Position numbers and translations under genes: made by a program
In this document: positions 1 through 6,118 of the stretch, in pieces
Numbering within the stretch: the stretch's first letter is position 1
How the letters are laid out: each line of letters starts with the position of its first letter
DNA from: an uncultured Methylophilaceae bacterium
GTDB taxonomy: Bacteria; Pseudomonadota; Gammaproteobacteria; Burkholderiales; Methylophilaceae
NCBI GenBank assembly: GCA_938084195.1
Contig: CALKDJ010000053.1
Coordinates: 1 to 6,214 of the forward strand
Length of the DNA stretch: 6,214 nt
Direction: 5' to 3'
The notes under the pieces: model-generated
Told to the model about the DNA's origin: nothing
Databases searched by the model: none
Seen by the model: the letters and a program-made list of their open reading frames with translations, nothing else

Positions 1-138
1 AGTACCCTTTTAATGCTAATTTCAGCATTTGCAGGAAGTAAATTTACCAAAAAGGCTTACAATCATGCAATAGAAAAAAAATATAGATTTTTTAGTTATG
101 GGGATGCAATGTTTATTGAACAAAAAGACCAAAATTAA
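1..138 (+). CDS. queA: QueA C-terminal fragment (S-adenosylmethionine:tRNA ribosyltransferase-isomerase), cut by window edge
   Basis: Frame 1 is open from the first base to a TAA at 136-138 and gives 45 residues. The segment [12 protein letters not shown] followed by [15 protein letters not shown] matches the conserved C-terminal end of QueA (E. coli has STLMMLVSAFAG and [15 protein letters not shown]). QueA transfers and isomerises the ribosyl moiety of S-adenosylmethionine onto 7-aminomethyl-7-deazaguanine at tRNA position 34, giving epoxyqueuosine in the cytoplasm. Only the C-terminus is present; the start and most of the enzyme lie upstream. After the QueA-specific end the protein has a short tail (EQKDQN). 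In many proteobacteria tgt follows queA. Here the next gene is an unrelated exported protein 28 bp downstream, and no hairpin terminator is visible between them, so read-through into that gene is plausible. The identification rests on recalled motif similarity over a short segment, but the match is distinctive. Confidence 0.9.
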   Translation, partial: STLLMLISAFAGSKFTKKAYNHAIEKKYRFFSYGDAMFIEQKDQN

Positions 139-154
139 GCCAAAGTTAATTATT

Positions 155-160
155 GAAAGG
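155..160 (+). promoter_or_regulatory. Ribosome binding site deciding the start of the exported protein
   Basis: GAAAGG ends 6 nt before the ATG at 167, a good Shine-Dalgarno sequence and spacing. An upstream in-frame ATG at 98 lies inside the queA reading frame and would add 23 residues before the signal peptide. The site therefore supports 167 as the true start. Confidence 0.7.
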
Positions 161-166
161 ATTGAT

Positions 167-1036
167 ATGAAATATAAAATTATTTTTCTTATTTTAACAA
201 GTGTATTCTCGCACTCAGCTATAAGCGATATTAAGAAAGATGCAGAACTTGTTTTCAAAATCATCTTAAAAAAAGCACCGACTTCTCGTCCCCAGACCGT
301 TGCTTACATTCCAGCTGAAAAAAAATATTACATTGCTGATGGTGGGCTTGCACCAATGGGATCTGCTTATGAAGCCCCAATCTCAAAATCCCTAATTCAT
401 ACTTACGATGAGCAAGGGCAATATCTTGATTCAACTAAACCTGGATTTGATAACCGCTCCATCTACTTTAATGAACAGACTTCCCAGTTAGAGACAGTAA
501 CTTATAACGTTTCAAGTCAAGCTGGATTTGCTCCAATGACAGGTATTTTCTCATTAGAACTAAATGACAAAGGAATGTTAACTGGTAAATCCGATGTAAT
601 ATCAAATTTTGCTCCTGCTTTTGGTAGCGCATCGACCATGCCTACATTCGATCATCAAGAAAATGTCTATTACGCGAAACAAGAACGAGGAAATAAAGTT
701 TTTGTTGTTGACGCAAAAAATTATCAGCTAACAAAAACAATTGAATTGGACTTTAAAACACCCGATGTTGAGCATCATGATGTTGCTGCTAGTTTCATAG
801 CATATACTGGTATTAAAGGTCATGAATTTATTCTGCTTGATGTAGACCACAAGCGTTTTTTGATTTATGACATTGCTGGAAAATATATAGGCTTTTCAAA
901 ATTGGCTTCAGATTTGAAAATACGTTCAAAAAATCATTTCAATGGATTGGGTTACACAAACAATGGTTATTATTTTTTATACATTGATTCAGAAAATGAA
1001 CATGGTACATATCACGCTTACAAGGTAATCAATTAA
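167..1036 (+). CDS. Exported protein of unknown function, possibly beta-propeller-like
   Basis: I do not recognise a named family. The 289-residue product starts with a Sec-type signal peptide: MKYK, a hydrophobic core [10 protein letters not shown], and a plausible signal peptidase I site after A-I-S at residue 20. The mature protein is therefore probably periplasmic or secreted. No lipobox cysteine follows the hydrophobic stretch and no second membrane segment is visible. The body has recurring strand-turn-strand patterns, such as [14 protein letters not shown] (47-60), [15 protein letters not shown] (99-113), [22 protein letters not shown] (162-183, a loose YncE/NHL-like look), [15 protein letters not shown] (221-235) and [14 protein letters not shown] (263-276). 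These suggest a beta-propeller or similar all-beta fold, which is inference. The start at 167 is supported by GAAAGG 6 nt upstream and by avoiding overlap with queA. The gene may be co-transcribed with queA. Its stop overlaps the stop of the opposing proS. Confidence 0.85.
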   Translation: MKYKIIFLILTSVFSHSAISDIKKDAELVFKIILKKAPTSRPQTVAYIPAEKKYYIADGGLAPMGSAYEAPISKSLIHTYDEQGQYLDSTKPGFDNRSIYFNEQTSQLETVTYNVSSQAGFAPMTGIFSLELNDKGMLTGKSDVISNFAPAFGSASTMPTFDHQENVYYAKQERGNKVFVVDAKNYQLTKTIELDFKTPDVEHHDVAASFIAYTGIKGHEFILLDVDHKRFLIYDIAGKYIGFSKLASDLKIRSKNHFNGLGYTNNGYYFLYIDSENEHGTYHAYKVIN

Positions 1037-2268
1037 TCTATCTTTAGTAAATTTATAAGTTCATTACTTCCAATTAACGAAGATTCCGATGAAGATCGAT
1101 TTTTATACTCGTATTTACCATCTATCAATGTTTTTTCACTGATCGTGATGCGATGAGGTATACCCAATAATTCTGCCTCACTAAACATTACCCCTGGTCG
1201 AAGACCTCTATCATCCAATAAAACATCATAATTATCTTCCAGTAATATCGAATATAACTCCTCTACAGCCTCTTTTACTTTTGAACTTTTATCATAGCCA
1301 ATGGGTGTAATCACAACTTCAAATGGAGCAATAGACTGAGGAAAAATTATGCCATTCTCATCATTTTTTTGCTCTATAGCAGCAGCCACAATTCTTGAAA
1401 CACCAATTCCATAACACCCCATAATCATCGGACATGGCTTACCTGATTCATTAATAAAAGTTGCTTTCATGTCATTTGAATATTTAGTACCCAATTGGAA
1501 TATATGTCCAACCTCTATACCTCTGCATGACTTTAAATTTTTTCTATTTGGATGGTTTTTAGCTATCTCAACATTAGCTGCAAAATCACTTTCTTCATCA
1601 TAAAGAAGCTCATCCTCACCAGATTCAGCTAAAACATGAAACTCGTGGGAGCCCTCCCCTCCAATAGCACCGTTATCCGCCTGAACAGCCCGAAAATTTA
1701 AACCAATTTTTTTAAAAATAGTATTATAGGTCTCATACATTAGCTGATAAGTTCTTTTTAAAGAATCCATGTCAGCATGAAAGGAATATGCATCTTTCAT
1801 TAAAAATTCTCTTGCCCGCATCACACCAAACCTTGGACGAATTTCATCACGAAATTTCATCTGAATCTGATAGAAATTTTTTGGTAATTGTTTATAACTA
1901 TTTAATTCATTTCTTACAATATCGGTAATAACCTCTTCATGGGTTGGCCCAAAACAAAATAATCGGTCATGTCTGTCATTTATCTTTAGCATTTGTGGTC
2001 CGAAAACATCCCAACGTCCAGTTTCCTCCCAAAGTTCAGCAGGTTGTATTGCTGGCATAAGAAGTTCTACCCCACCTACTTCGTTCATTTCATTACGAAT
2101 TATATTTTCTATTTTTTTTAAAATTTTCAAACCCATTGGCATCCAAGAATAAAGACCTGAGCCAAGACGCTTAATTAAGCCTGCACGGATCATTAGCTGA
2201 TGACTAATTAGCTCCGCATCTGACGGTGCCTCTTTGAATGTTGATATGTAAAATTTAGATGCTTTCAT
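1033..2268 (-). CDS. proS: Prolyl-tRNA synthetase lacking the editing (INS) domain
   Basis: This class II synthetase charges tRNA-Pro with proline in the cytoplasm. Visible parts are: the N-terminal segment with [20 protein letters not shown] (21-40); motif 1 around GGVELLMP (65-72); the proline-site loop GPTHEE (107-112, with T109 and E111); motif 2 [17 protein letters not shown] (139-155); [13 protein letters not shown] (207-219); [16 protein letters not shown] (249-264); motif 3 [17 protein letters not shown] (284-300, C285 matching the active-site Cys443 of E. coli); and the C-terminal anticodon-binding domain (about 312-411) with [11 protein letters not shown]. The product has 411 residues against about 570 for the usual bacterial enzyme. 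The roughly 180-residue INS domain, which hydrolyses Ala-tRNA-Pro, is replaced by a linker of about a dozen residues (236-248). All aminoacylation motifs are intact and the frame is open, so the gene looks functional. It is last in the operon. Its ATG overlaps the preceding stop (ATGA) and no clear Shine-Dalgarno sequence is present, so translation is probably coupled. Confidence 0.97.
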   Translation of the reverse strand: MKASKFYISTFKEAPSDAELISHQLMIRAGLIKRLGSGLYSWMPMGLKILKKIENIIRNEMNEVGGVELLMPAIQPAELWEETGRWDVFGPQMLKINDRHDRLFCFGPTHEEVITDIVRNELNSYKQLPKNFYQIQMKFRDEIRPRFGVMRAREFLMKDAYSFHADMDSLKRTYQLMYETYNTIFKKIGLNFRAVQADNGAIGGEGSHEFHVLAESGEDELLYDEESDFAANVEIAKNHPNRKNLKSCRGIEVGHIFQLGTKYSNDMKATFINESGKPCPMIMGCYGIGVSRIVAAAIEQKNDENGIIFPQSIAPFEVVITPIGYDKSSKVKEAVEELYSILLEDNYDVLLDDRGLRPGVMFSEAELLGIPHRITISEKTLIDGKYEYKNRSSSESSLIGSNELINLLKID

Positions 2269-2741
2269 TTTTTTGAATAGATTTTATTAATGAATGATTG
2301 AATATCATGCCACAAAATTTCTTTACTCATTGGCTTTTTAATCATTTCAGTCAATGAGGTTTTCGAGCGAGAAATATCTGACAAATCCCATTGTTTCAAG
2401 AGAGAATCCCTCAAGCTCAAATTTTTATCAGCTAATAGAAGAACAAATTTTGGTTTTCTTTTTAAGGCAACTAAATCAGATAAATCACATCGAGTACATT
2501 TATCTATTTTTTTATCTGAAATCGATATTAAATAATTACAAATATTTTGGAATAATTTTTGCTTACCTAATTCTTCTTTATCATCAGTAAGAGCAATAAA
2601 GAAAACTAAATTTTTTTCAAAAATCAACTCCTGATAAAAATAGATTTCATTTTTTAGGTTGTTATCATTTAATCTCTCTTTCCAAATAGGATTTAGACCA
2701 AGTTCCTCGAATATTAGGGAAGATTCAATTTTATCTATCAT
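2265..2741 (-). CDS. HolD-like (DNA polymerase III psi subunit) candidate, or degenerate uracil-glycosylase-fold protein
   Basis: This 158-residue protein has no certain assignment. Its N-terminus [13 protein letters not shown] (11-23) resembles the conserved N-terminal segment of E. coli psi (LQQLGITQWSLR), which tethers the chi-psi pair to the clamp loader. Its C-terminal [19 protein letters not shown] (129-147) resembles psi ALTDLRANPTARAALWQQI. Between them lie hydrophobic strands LVFFIAL (45-51) and [11 protein letters not shown] (96-106), consistent with an alpha/beta fold. The same segments can also be laid over family-4 uracil-DNA glycosylase: an N-terminal LGI..W..R, KPKIILALG, and a C-terminal YLLRNP..K..AW.DL. 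From memory, a glycosylase gene follows rimI in several betaproteobacteria. However, the catalytic GEAPG and HP motifs are absent and only three cysteines (C68, C82, C85) remain, so glycosylase activity is unlikely. The ATG overlaps the rimI stop (ATGA), with a GGGA 8 nt upstream (2750-2753). Its own TGA overlaps the proS start. A real gene is near certain; the function is tentative. Confidence 0.75.
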   Translation of the reverse strand: MIDKIESSLIFEELGLNPIWKERLNDNNLKNEIYFYQELIFEKNLVFFIALTDDKEELGKQKLFQNICNYLISISDKKIDKCTRCDLSDLVALKRKPKFVLLLADKNLSLRDSLLKQWDLSDISRSKTSLTEMIKKPMSKEILWHDIQSFINKIYSKK

Positions 2742-3187
2742 AATTCAGATCCCATTAAAATTCCATCTTCCCAGCCTATGTTATTTTTATAATAATTATT
2801 TCTTATACCTAATTCATTAAAACCATTCTTTTCATAAAGCCTAATCGCTTTTTTATTTGAAGCTCTTACTTCTAAAAAAATACTTGCAACATTTGCATCA
2901 ACACATATTTTTTTTAAATGCGTTATTAAATAATGACCATAACCATTATTTTGAAAGTCGCTATGTATAGCAATATTTAATAACTGACATTCATCTGCTG
3001 CAAGCAAAGCAACATAATATCCAACTAATTTATTCTCAATAAAAAATACTTTAAATAAATTTTGTGCTGTCAATGCATCCTCAAAGTTTTTTAATGACCA
3101 TGGGCTTAATTGAGCATTATTCTCAAGAGCAATAACTTCTGATAAAAAAGTTAATTGTGCTTCTTTTTCGATGAGTTCTGGCAACAA
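2738..3187 (-). CDS. rimI: Ribosomal protein S18 alanine N-acetyltransferase RimI, TTG start
   Basis: A GNAT-family acetyltransferase of 149 residues (E. coli RimI has 148) that acetylates the N-terminal alanine of ribosomal protein S18 using acetyl-CoA. Visible motifs are LSPWSLKNFEDAL (27-39), LLNIAIHSDFQNNGYG (69-84) with the acetyl-CoA pyrophosphate loop Q79-N-N-G-Y-G84, IFLEVRASNKKAIRLYEKNGF (103-123) and NNYY (130-133). E106 and Y118 correspond to the catalytic Glu103 and Tyr115 of the enterobacterial enzyme. The start is TTG at 3187-3185. No in-frame ATG lies upstream, because the tsaB stop is two codons earlier in the same frame, and GAGAGG at 3202-3197 sits 9 nt before the TTG. The stop overlaps the next gene's ATG by 4 nt. 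Adjacency of tsaB and rimI is common in bacteria, and fused TsaB-RimI proteins are known. Confidence 0.95.
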   Translation of the reverse strand: MLPELIEKEAQLTFLSEVIALENNAQLSPWSLKNFEDALTAQNLFKVFFIENKLVGYYVALLAADECQLLNIAIHSDFQNNGYGHYLITHLKKICVDANVASIFLEVRASNKKAIRLYEKNGFNELGIRNNYYKNNIGWEDGILMGSEL

Positions 3188-3190
3188 TAT

Positions 3191-3865
3191 TTATTGCCTC
3201 TCACGCCTTTCAATAATTGTATCAGCAACCTTATTTCTAATATAACTAGGAGATGCATTTACAAGATCAAAGTCTTTTAAAAATCGATTTTGAGATAATT
3301 TAGCAATTACTCCAGCAAGCGCATAATTTTTTTCATCATAAAAAGGGTTTAAATGGCCATAACGCTCTTTTAATTGATTGATATAAATTTTTACACCAGA
3401 TCCAATAATAATAGGATTGGTTAATTGATATTCAGGAAGACTCTTTGGGTCAAAAACTCCCATTTCTCCCGTCTTAGTAATTTTAGAGTTTTTGGATTCA
3501 AAAGCACCTAAATACATTTGCTGCATTCTTGCATCAATACAACTTATGGAATTTTTATTAGGATTGATTGCTGCCAGTGCCTCGAGCGTATTCACACCAT
3601 TAATTGGAATCTCTTTTGCAAATGCAATGCCGTATGCTATTCCACATGCAACCCTTACTCCACTGAATGAGCCAGGCCCTGAGCCAAATGCAATGCCTTT
3701 AATATCTTTAAAACTGAGACTCAATGTTTTAAGAAGCGCTTGAATTTCAATAATCATCCTTTCTGATTGAGCTTTGTTAGCCTCAAATTCTCGCATTTCT
3801 AAACATTTATTATTTAAGATTGCTATTGAAAATAAAGGTCCAGATGTGTCGAGAGATAAAATCAT
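3191..3865 (-). CDS. tsaB: tRNA N6-threonylcarbamoyladenosine (t6A37) synthesis protein TsaB
   Basis: TsaB is the catalytically inactive ASKHA-fold partner of TsaD and works with TsaE to place threonylcarbamoyl on A37 of ANN-decoding tRNAs in the cytoplasm. The 224-residue product (E. coli about 231) starts with ILSLDTSGPLFSIAIL (2-17), the family's N-terminal LALDTS segment. It contains the hallmark GSGPGSFSGVRVACGIAYG (61-79), then IDARMQQMYLGAF (110-122), and ends with the typical PSYIRNKVA (206-214). The ATG at 3865 lies 10 bp after the yoaA stop, and I see no strong Shine-Dalgarno sequence before it. The yoaA-tsaB adjacency matches E. coli (yoaA-yeaZ). The TAA stop is followed by ATA and then the TTG start of rimI in the same frame. 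TsaD, TsaC and TsaE are not in this window. Confidence 0.97.
   Translation of the reverse strand: MILSLDTSGPLFSIAILNNKCLEMREFEANKAQSERMIIEIQALLKTLSLSFKDIKGIAFGSGPGSFSGVRVACGIAYGIAFAKEIPINGVNTLEALAAINPNKNSISCIDARMQQMYLGAFESKNSKITKTGEMGVFDPKSLPEYQLTNPIIIGSGVKIYINQLKERYGHLNPFYDEKNYALAGVIAKLSQNRFLKDFDLVNASPSYIRNKVADTIIERRERQ
3197..3202 (-). promoter_or_regulatory. Ribosome binding site for the TTG start of rimI
   Basis: On the minus strand GAGAGG lies inside the last codons of tsaB, 9 nt before the TTG at 3187. It is the strongest Shine-Dalgarno-like sequence I see in this operon. It supports independent initiation of rimI at a non-ATG codon directly after the tsaB stop. Confidence 0.65.
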
Positions 3866-3875
3866 ATGAGTCTAA

Positions 3876-5807
3876 TTATAAGCTTTTTAAAAAATTCATA
3901 ACATCTATTTCTTGCCTAGTTCTTTTAAAAGCAGGAAGACTTTTCCATATTCTTTTTCCATAAGGTTTATCAATAATGCGGGGATCACAAATCATTAAGA
4001 CTCCTTTGTCAACTTCATCTCTTATTAATCTTCCAGCTCCTTGCTTAAGGGAAATAATAGCCTGTGGTAATTGAAAGGTCATAAATGGATTTTGTCCTAA
4101 ATCTTTAAGGCGATTTATTTTTGACTCAAAAACAGGATCTCCAGGTGACTGAAAAGGTAATTTATCGATAATGACTAAGGATAATGAAGAGCCCCTTACA
4201 TCAATGCCAGCCCAGAAACTCATAGAACCAATAAGAACCGCATTTCCATGGGATTTAAAACGATTAATTAATACTTTTTTTGAATCTTCTCCTTGGGTCA
4301 GAATAGGAAATTCTACTTTTTGCTCACTAAAAATATCTTTTAATAACGCGGAAATTTCCTTCATTGCCTTAAGGCTAGTTGATAAAATAAATGTTCTTCC
4401 ATTAGCTGCATTAATCAAAGGAAATATTTTTTTGATTAGTGTCAAATTGAAAATTGTGGTGTTAGGATCAGGCATATTCTTTGGAACATAAAGGCAGGCA
4501 TTATCTTTAAAATTAAATGGGCTATCTAATCTTTTTGTAACCGACTCATGTAAACCTAATAAATTTTGAAAAAAATCAAAGTTTTCATTAACTGCCAGTG
4601 TTGCTGAGGTGAATATCCAGGACATTTTGTTCTTATCCCTAAACTTTTCAAAACTCTCTGAAACAGAAAAGGGTGTCATATTAAACTGCACAGATTTTGA
4701 AAAAATATCAAGCCAATAAACATAGTCATTATTTTTTTCAACCAACCAAGGGCTTATTTTTTCTTTTAAATTTGCATATCGTTCTATGATTTTTTTTTGC
4801 TCAGGACTCTGATCATCTAATAATGTGAAAATCTTATCTAGTTTTATAAGATTCTTATGAATGGAATTAAGATGAGACTCAAATTCAGTTATATTTTCAA
4901 TCTTTTCATAAATAACACGATGATTACTTGTTGGAAAAAAATTCCGAATATTTTTAATTTCATCTAGCACAACCGATGATATAGCCAATAACTTTTTTTT
5001 ATTTTTACCTAATTTTTCAAAAACAGATTGTGTATCTTGCATTAAGTAATTTATCTCATTAGTGGAAAAATTATTGCCAAAGAAAATTGAAGCTATATCG
5101 GGGACTTGATGAGCCTCGTCGAAAATCACAGTATTTGCTTTAGGAAGAATTTCAGAAATTTCTTCATCCTTAAGAACAAAGTCAGCAAAAAATAAATGAT
5201 GGTTAACGATTACAATCTCTGAACTTAGAGCTTCTTTTCTAGCCTTTAGAAAAAAACAACTTTTAGAAAACTCGCATGACTGTCCTAAACAATGATCTGC
5301 AGTGGAAGTCACCATAGGCCATATTGTTGAAAATTCAGGTACATCATGCACCTCGGATATTTCACCCGTGTTGGAATGATCAGCAAATTGTTTAATTTTT
5401 TCTAAATATGCTCCATCCTCTTTGTTTAAAAACTGCCCACTCATTAATGCATCTTCCATTCTTAATTGGCATATATAATTAGATCTGCCTTTGAGTAAAT
5501 CGACCTTTACTGGAATTTTGAGTGCTTCTCGTATCTTTGGGATATCTTTATTATATAGCTGGTCTTGAAGATTTTTGGTAGCTGTGGAAATAATAACAGT
5601 TTCTCCCCTCATTAGCGCAGGTGCTAAATATGCAAATGTCTTGCCAATACCGGTTCCTGCCTCCACCACAAGAGAATTTTGATTGAAAATAGTTTCGTCC
5701 ACTAGGTTTGACATTGCAACTTGGCTAGGCCTAATTTGATAGCCAGAAATCACCTTACTTAAGGGTCCATCTTTACTAAAAAAGACATCCATAGAGAGTT
5801 TTTTCAT
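3876..5807 (-). CDS. yoaA: YoaA/DinG-family ATP-dependent Fe-S DNA helicase
   Basis: A superfamily 2 XPD/DinG-type 5'-3' helicase of 643 residues, closer to E. coli YoaA (636) than to DinG (716). Motifs in order: Q-like YQIRPSQ (23-29); Walker A EAGTGIGKT (49-57); the four Fe-S cysteines C113 (in GRSNYIC), C173, C178 and C184 (DHCLGQSCEFSKSC), spaced as in YoaA; VNHHLFFADFV (201-211); the DEAH box IFDEAHQ (228-234); FTSATL (399-404); LSTS (475-478); motif V SFWAGIDVRG (530-539); and motif VI QGAGRLIRD (589-597). In motif V the usual FWEG is FWAG. In E. coli YoaA acts in repair of stalled forks and binds the chi subunit (HolC). The ATG overlaps the TGA of the upstream Rdx gene (ATGA); an alternative start at M6 is possible. 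It is followed by tsaB, as in E. coli. The Fe-S cluster and partner binding are inferred from the family. Confidence 0.95.
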   Translation of the reverse strand: MKKLSMDVFFSKDGPLSKVISGYQIRPSQVAMSNLVDETIFNQNSLVVEAGTGIGKTFAYLAPALMRGETVIISTATKNLQDQLYNKDIPKIREALKIPVKVDLLKGRSNYICQLRMEDALMSGQFLNKEDGAYLEKIKQFADHSNTGEISEVHDVPEFSTIWPMVTSTADHCLGQSCEFSKSCFFLKARKEALSSEIVIVNHHLFFADFVLKDEEISEILPKANTVIFDEAHQVPDIASIFFGNNFSTNEINYLMQDTQSVFEKLGKNKKKLLAISSVVLDEIKNIRNFFPTSNHRVIYEKIENITEFESHLNSIHKNLIKLDKIFTLLDDQSPEQKKIIERYANLKEKISPWLVEKNNDYVYWLDIFSKSVQFNMTPFSVSESFEKFRDKNKMSWIFTSATLAVNENFDFFQNLLGLHESVTKRLDSPFNFKDNACLYVPKNMPDPNTTIFNLTLIKKIFPLINAANGRTFILSTSLKAMKEISALLKDIFSEQKVEFPILTQGEDSKKVLINRFKSHGNAVLIGSMSFWAGIDVRGSSLSLVIIDKLPFQSPGDPVFESKINRLKDLGQNPFMTFQLPQAIISLKQGAGRLIRDEVDKGVLMICDPRIIDKPYGKRIWKSLPAFKRTRQEIDVMNFLKSL

Positions 5808-6118
5808 ATTTTCTTTATCGTATCATTGTGCCCAAGAGGTCTATCTGGATCTATTAAATTTCTTATTCTCACTTTTATTTCTTTTATTTCAATAAACTTT
5901 CTTTCAGCAGCCCTTGAAAAAATAAGTTGGTCATTACACCATATTTCAAATCTTCCGCCATCACTTGGAACTAATGACAAAGAATCTATGTCATTAGTAA
6001 ATGTAATAAGAATCTCTTGAGCCATCCAGGTGGACCTTGTAAGCCAACCACATTTGGTACAAAAAACAATTTTAATTACATTTTGCTTGGTCTTCATAGT
6101 TTTATGAGTTAAATTCAT
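5804..6118 (-). CDS. SelT/SelW/SelH-type (Rdx family) thioredoxin-fold protein with CxxC
   Basis: A small protein of 104 residues from the first ATG, or 97 from an ATG at 6097. It has the Rdx-family layout: a beta strand into a redox motif, KIVFCTKCGWLTRSTWMAQE (16-35), with C20 and C23 in CxxC; then SLVPSDGGRFEIWCND (48-63), LIFSRA (65-70), and the C-terminal signature LIDPDRPLGHND (88-99). These elements match the bacterial SelW-like family. In selenoprotein members the second Cys of the motif is selenocysteine; here both are ordinary cysteines, so no selenium insertion is needed. The role is presumed thiol redox in the cytoplasm; the bacterial members are poorly understood. An in-frame TAA two codons upstream (6124-6122) limits the start to 6118 or later, and neither ATG has a clear Shine-Dalgarno sequence. 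It is the first gene of the minus-strand operon, and its stop overlaps the yoaA start by 4 nt. Confidence 0.9.
   Translation of the reverse strand: MNLTHKTMKTKQNVIKIVFCTKCGWLTRSTWMAQEILITFTNDIDSLSLVPSDGGRFEIWCNDQLIFSRAAERKFIEIKEIKVRIRNLIDPDRPLGHNDTIKKI

Noticed and set aside
98..166. Upstream in-frame extension of the exported protein from the ATG at 98
   Set aside because: It overlaps the queA coding end and would bury the signal peptide 23 residues inside the protein. The ATG at 167 has a good Shine-Dalgarno sequence.
22..264. Minus-strand reading frame of 80 codons with a hydrophobic stretch
   Set aside because: It lies antisense to the queA end and to the signal peptide of the exported protein. 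The hydrophobic look comes from the complement of AT-rich codons, and it has no family match.
1522..1563. proS as a pseudogene because it is about 160 residues short
   Set aside because: All class II motifs, the proline-binding loop and the anticodon-binding domain are intact in one open frame. Only the editing insertion is missing, and active INS-less enzymes are known.
2354..2590. Plus-strand reading frame of 78 codons
   Set aside because: Antisense shadow of the HolD-like gene, which is bounded by ATGA overlaps on both sides; composition is not protein-like.
3492..3743. Plus-strand reading frame of 83 codons
   Set aside because: Antisense shadow of tsaB, whose sequence is strongly conserved here.
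4171..4491. Plus-strand reading frame of 106 codons
   Set aside because: Antisense to the helicase C-terminal motifs (motifs IV to V); no recognisable domain.
5826..6020. Plus-strand reading frame of 64 codons
   Set aside because: Antisense to the well-conserved Rdx protein.
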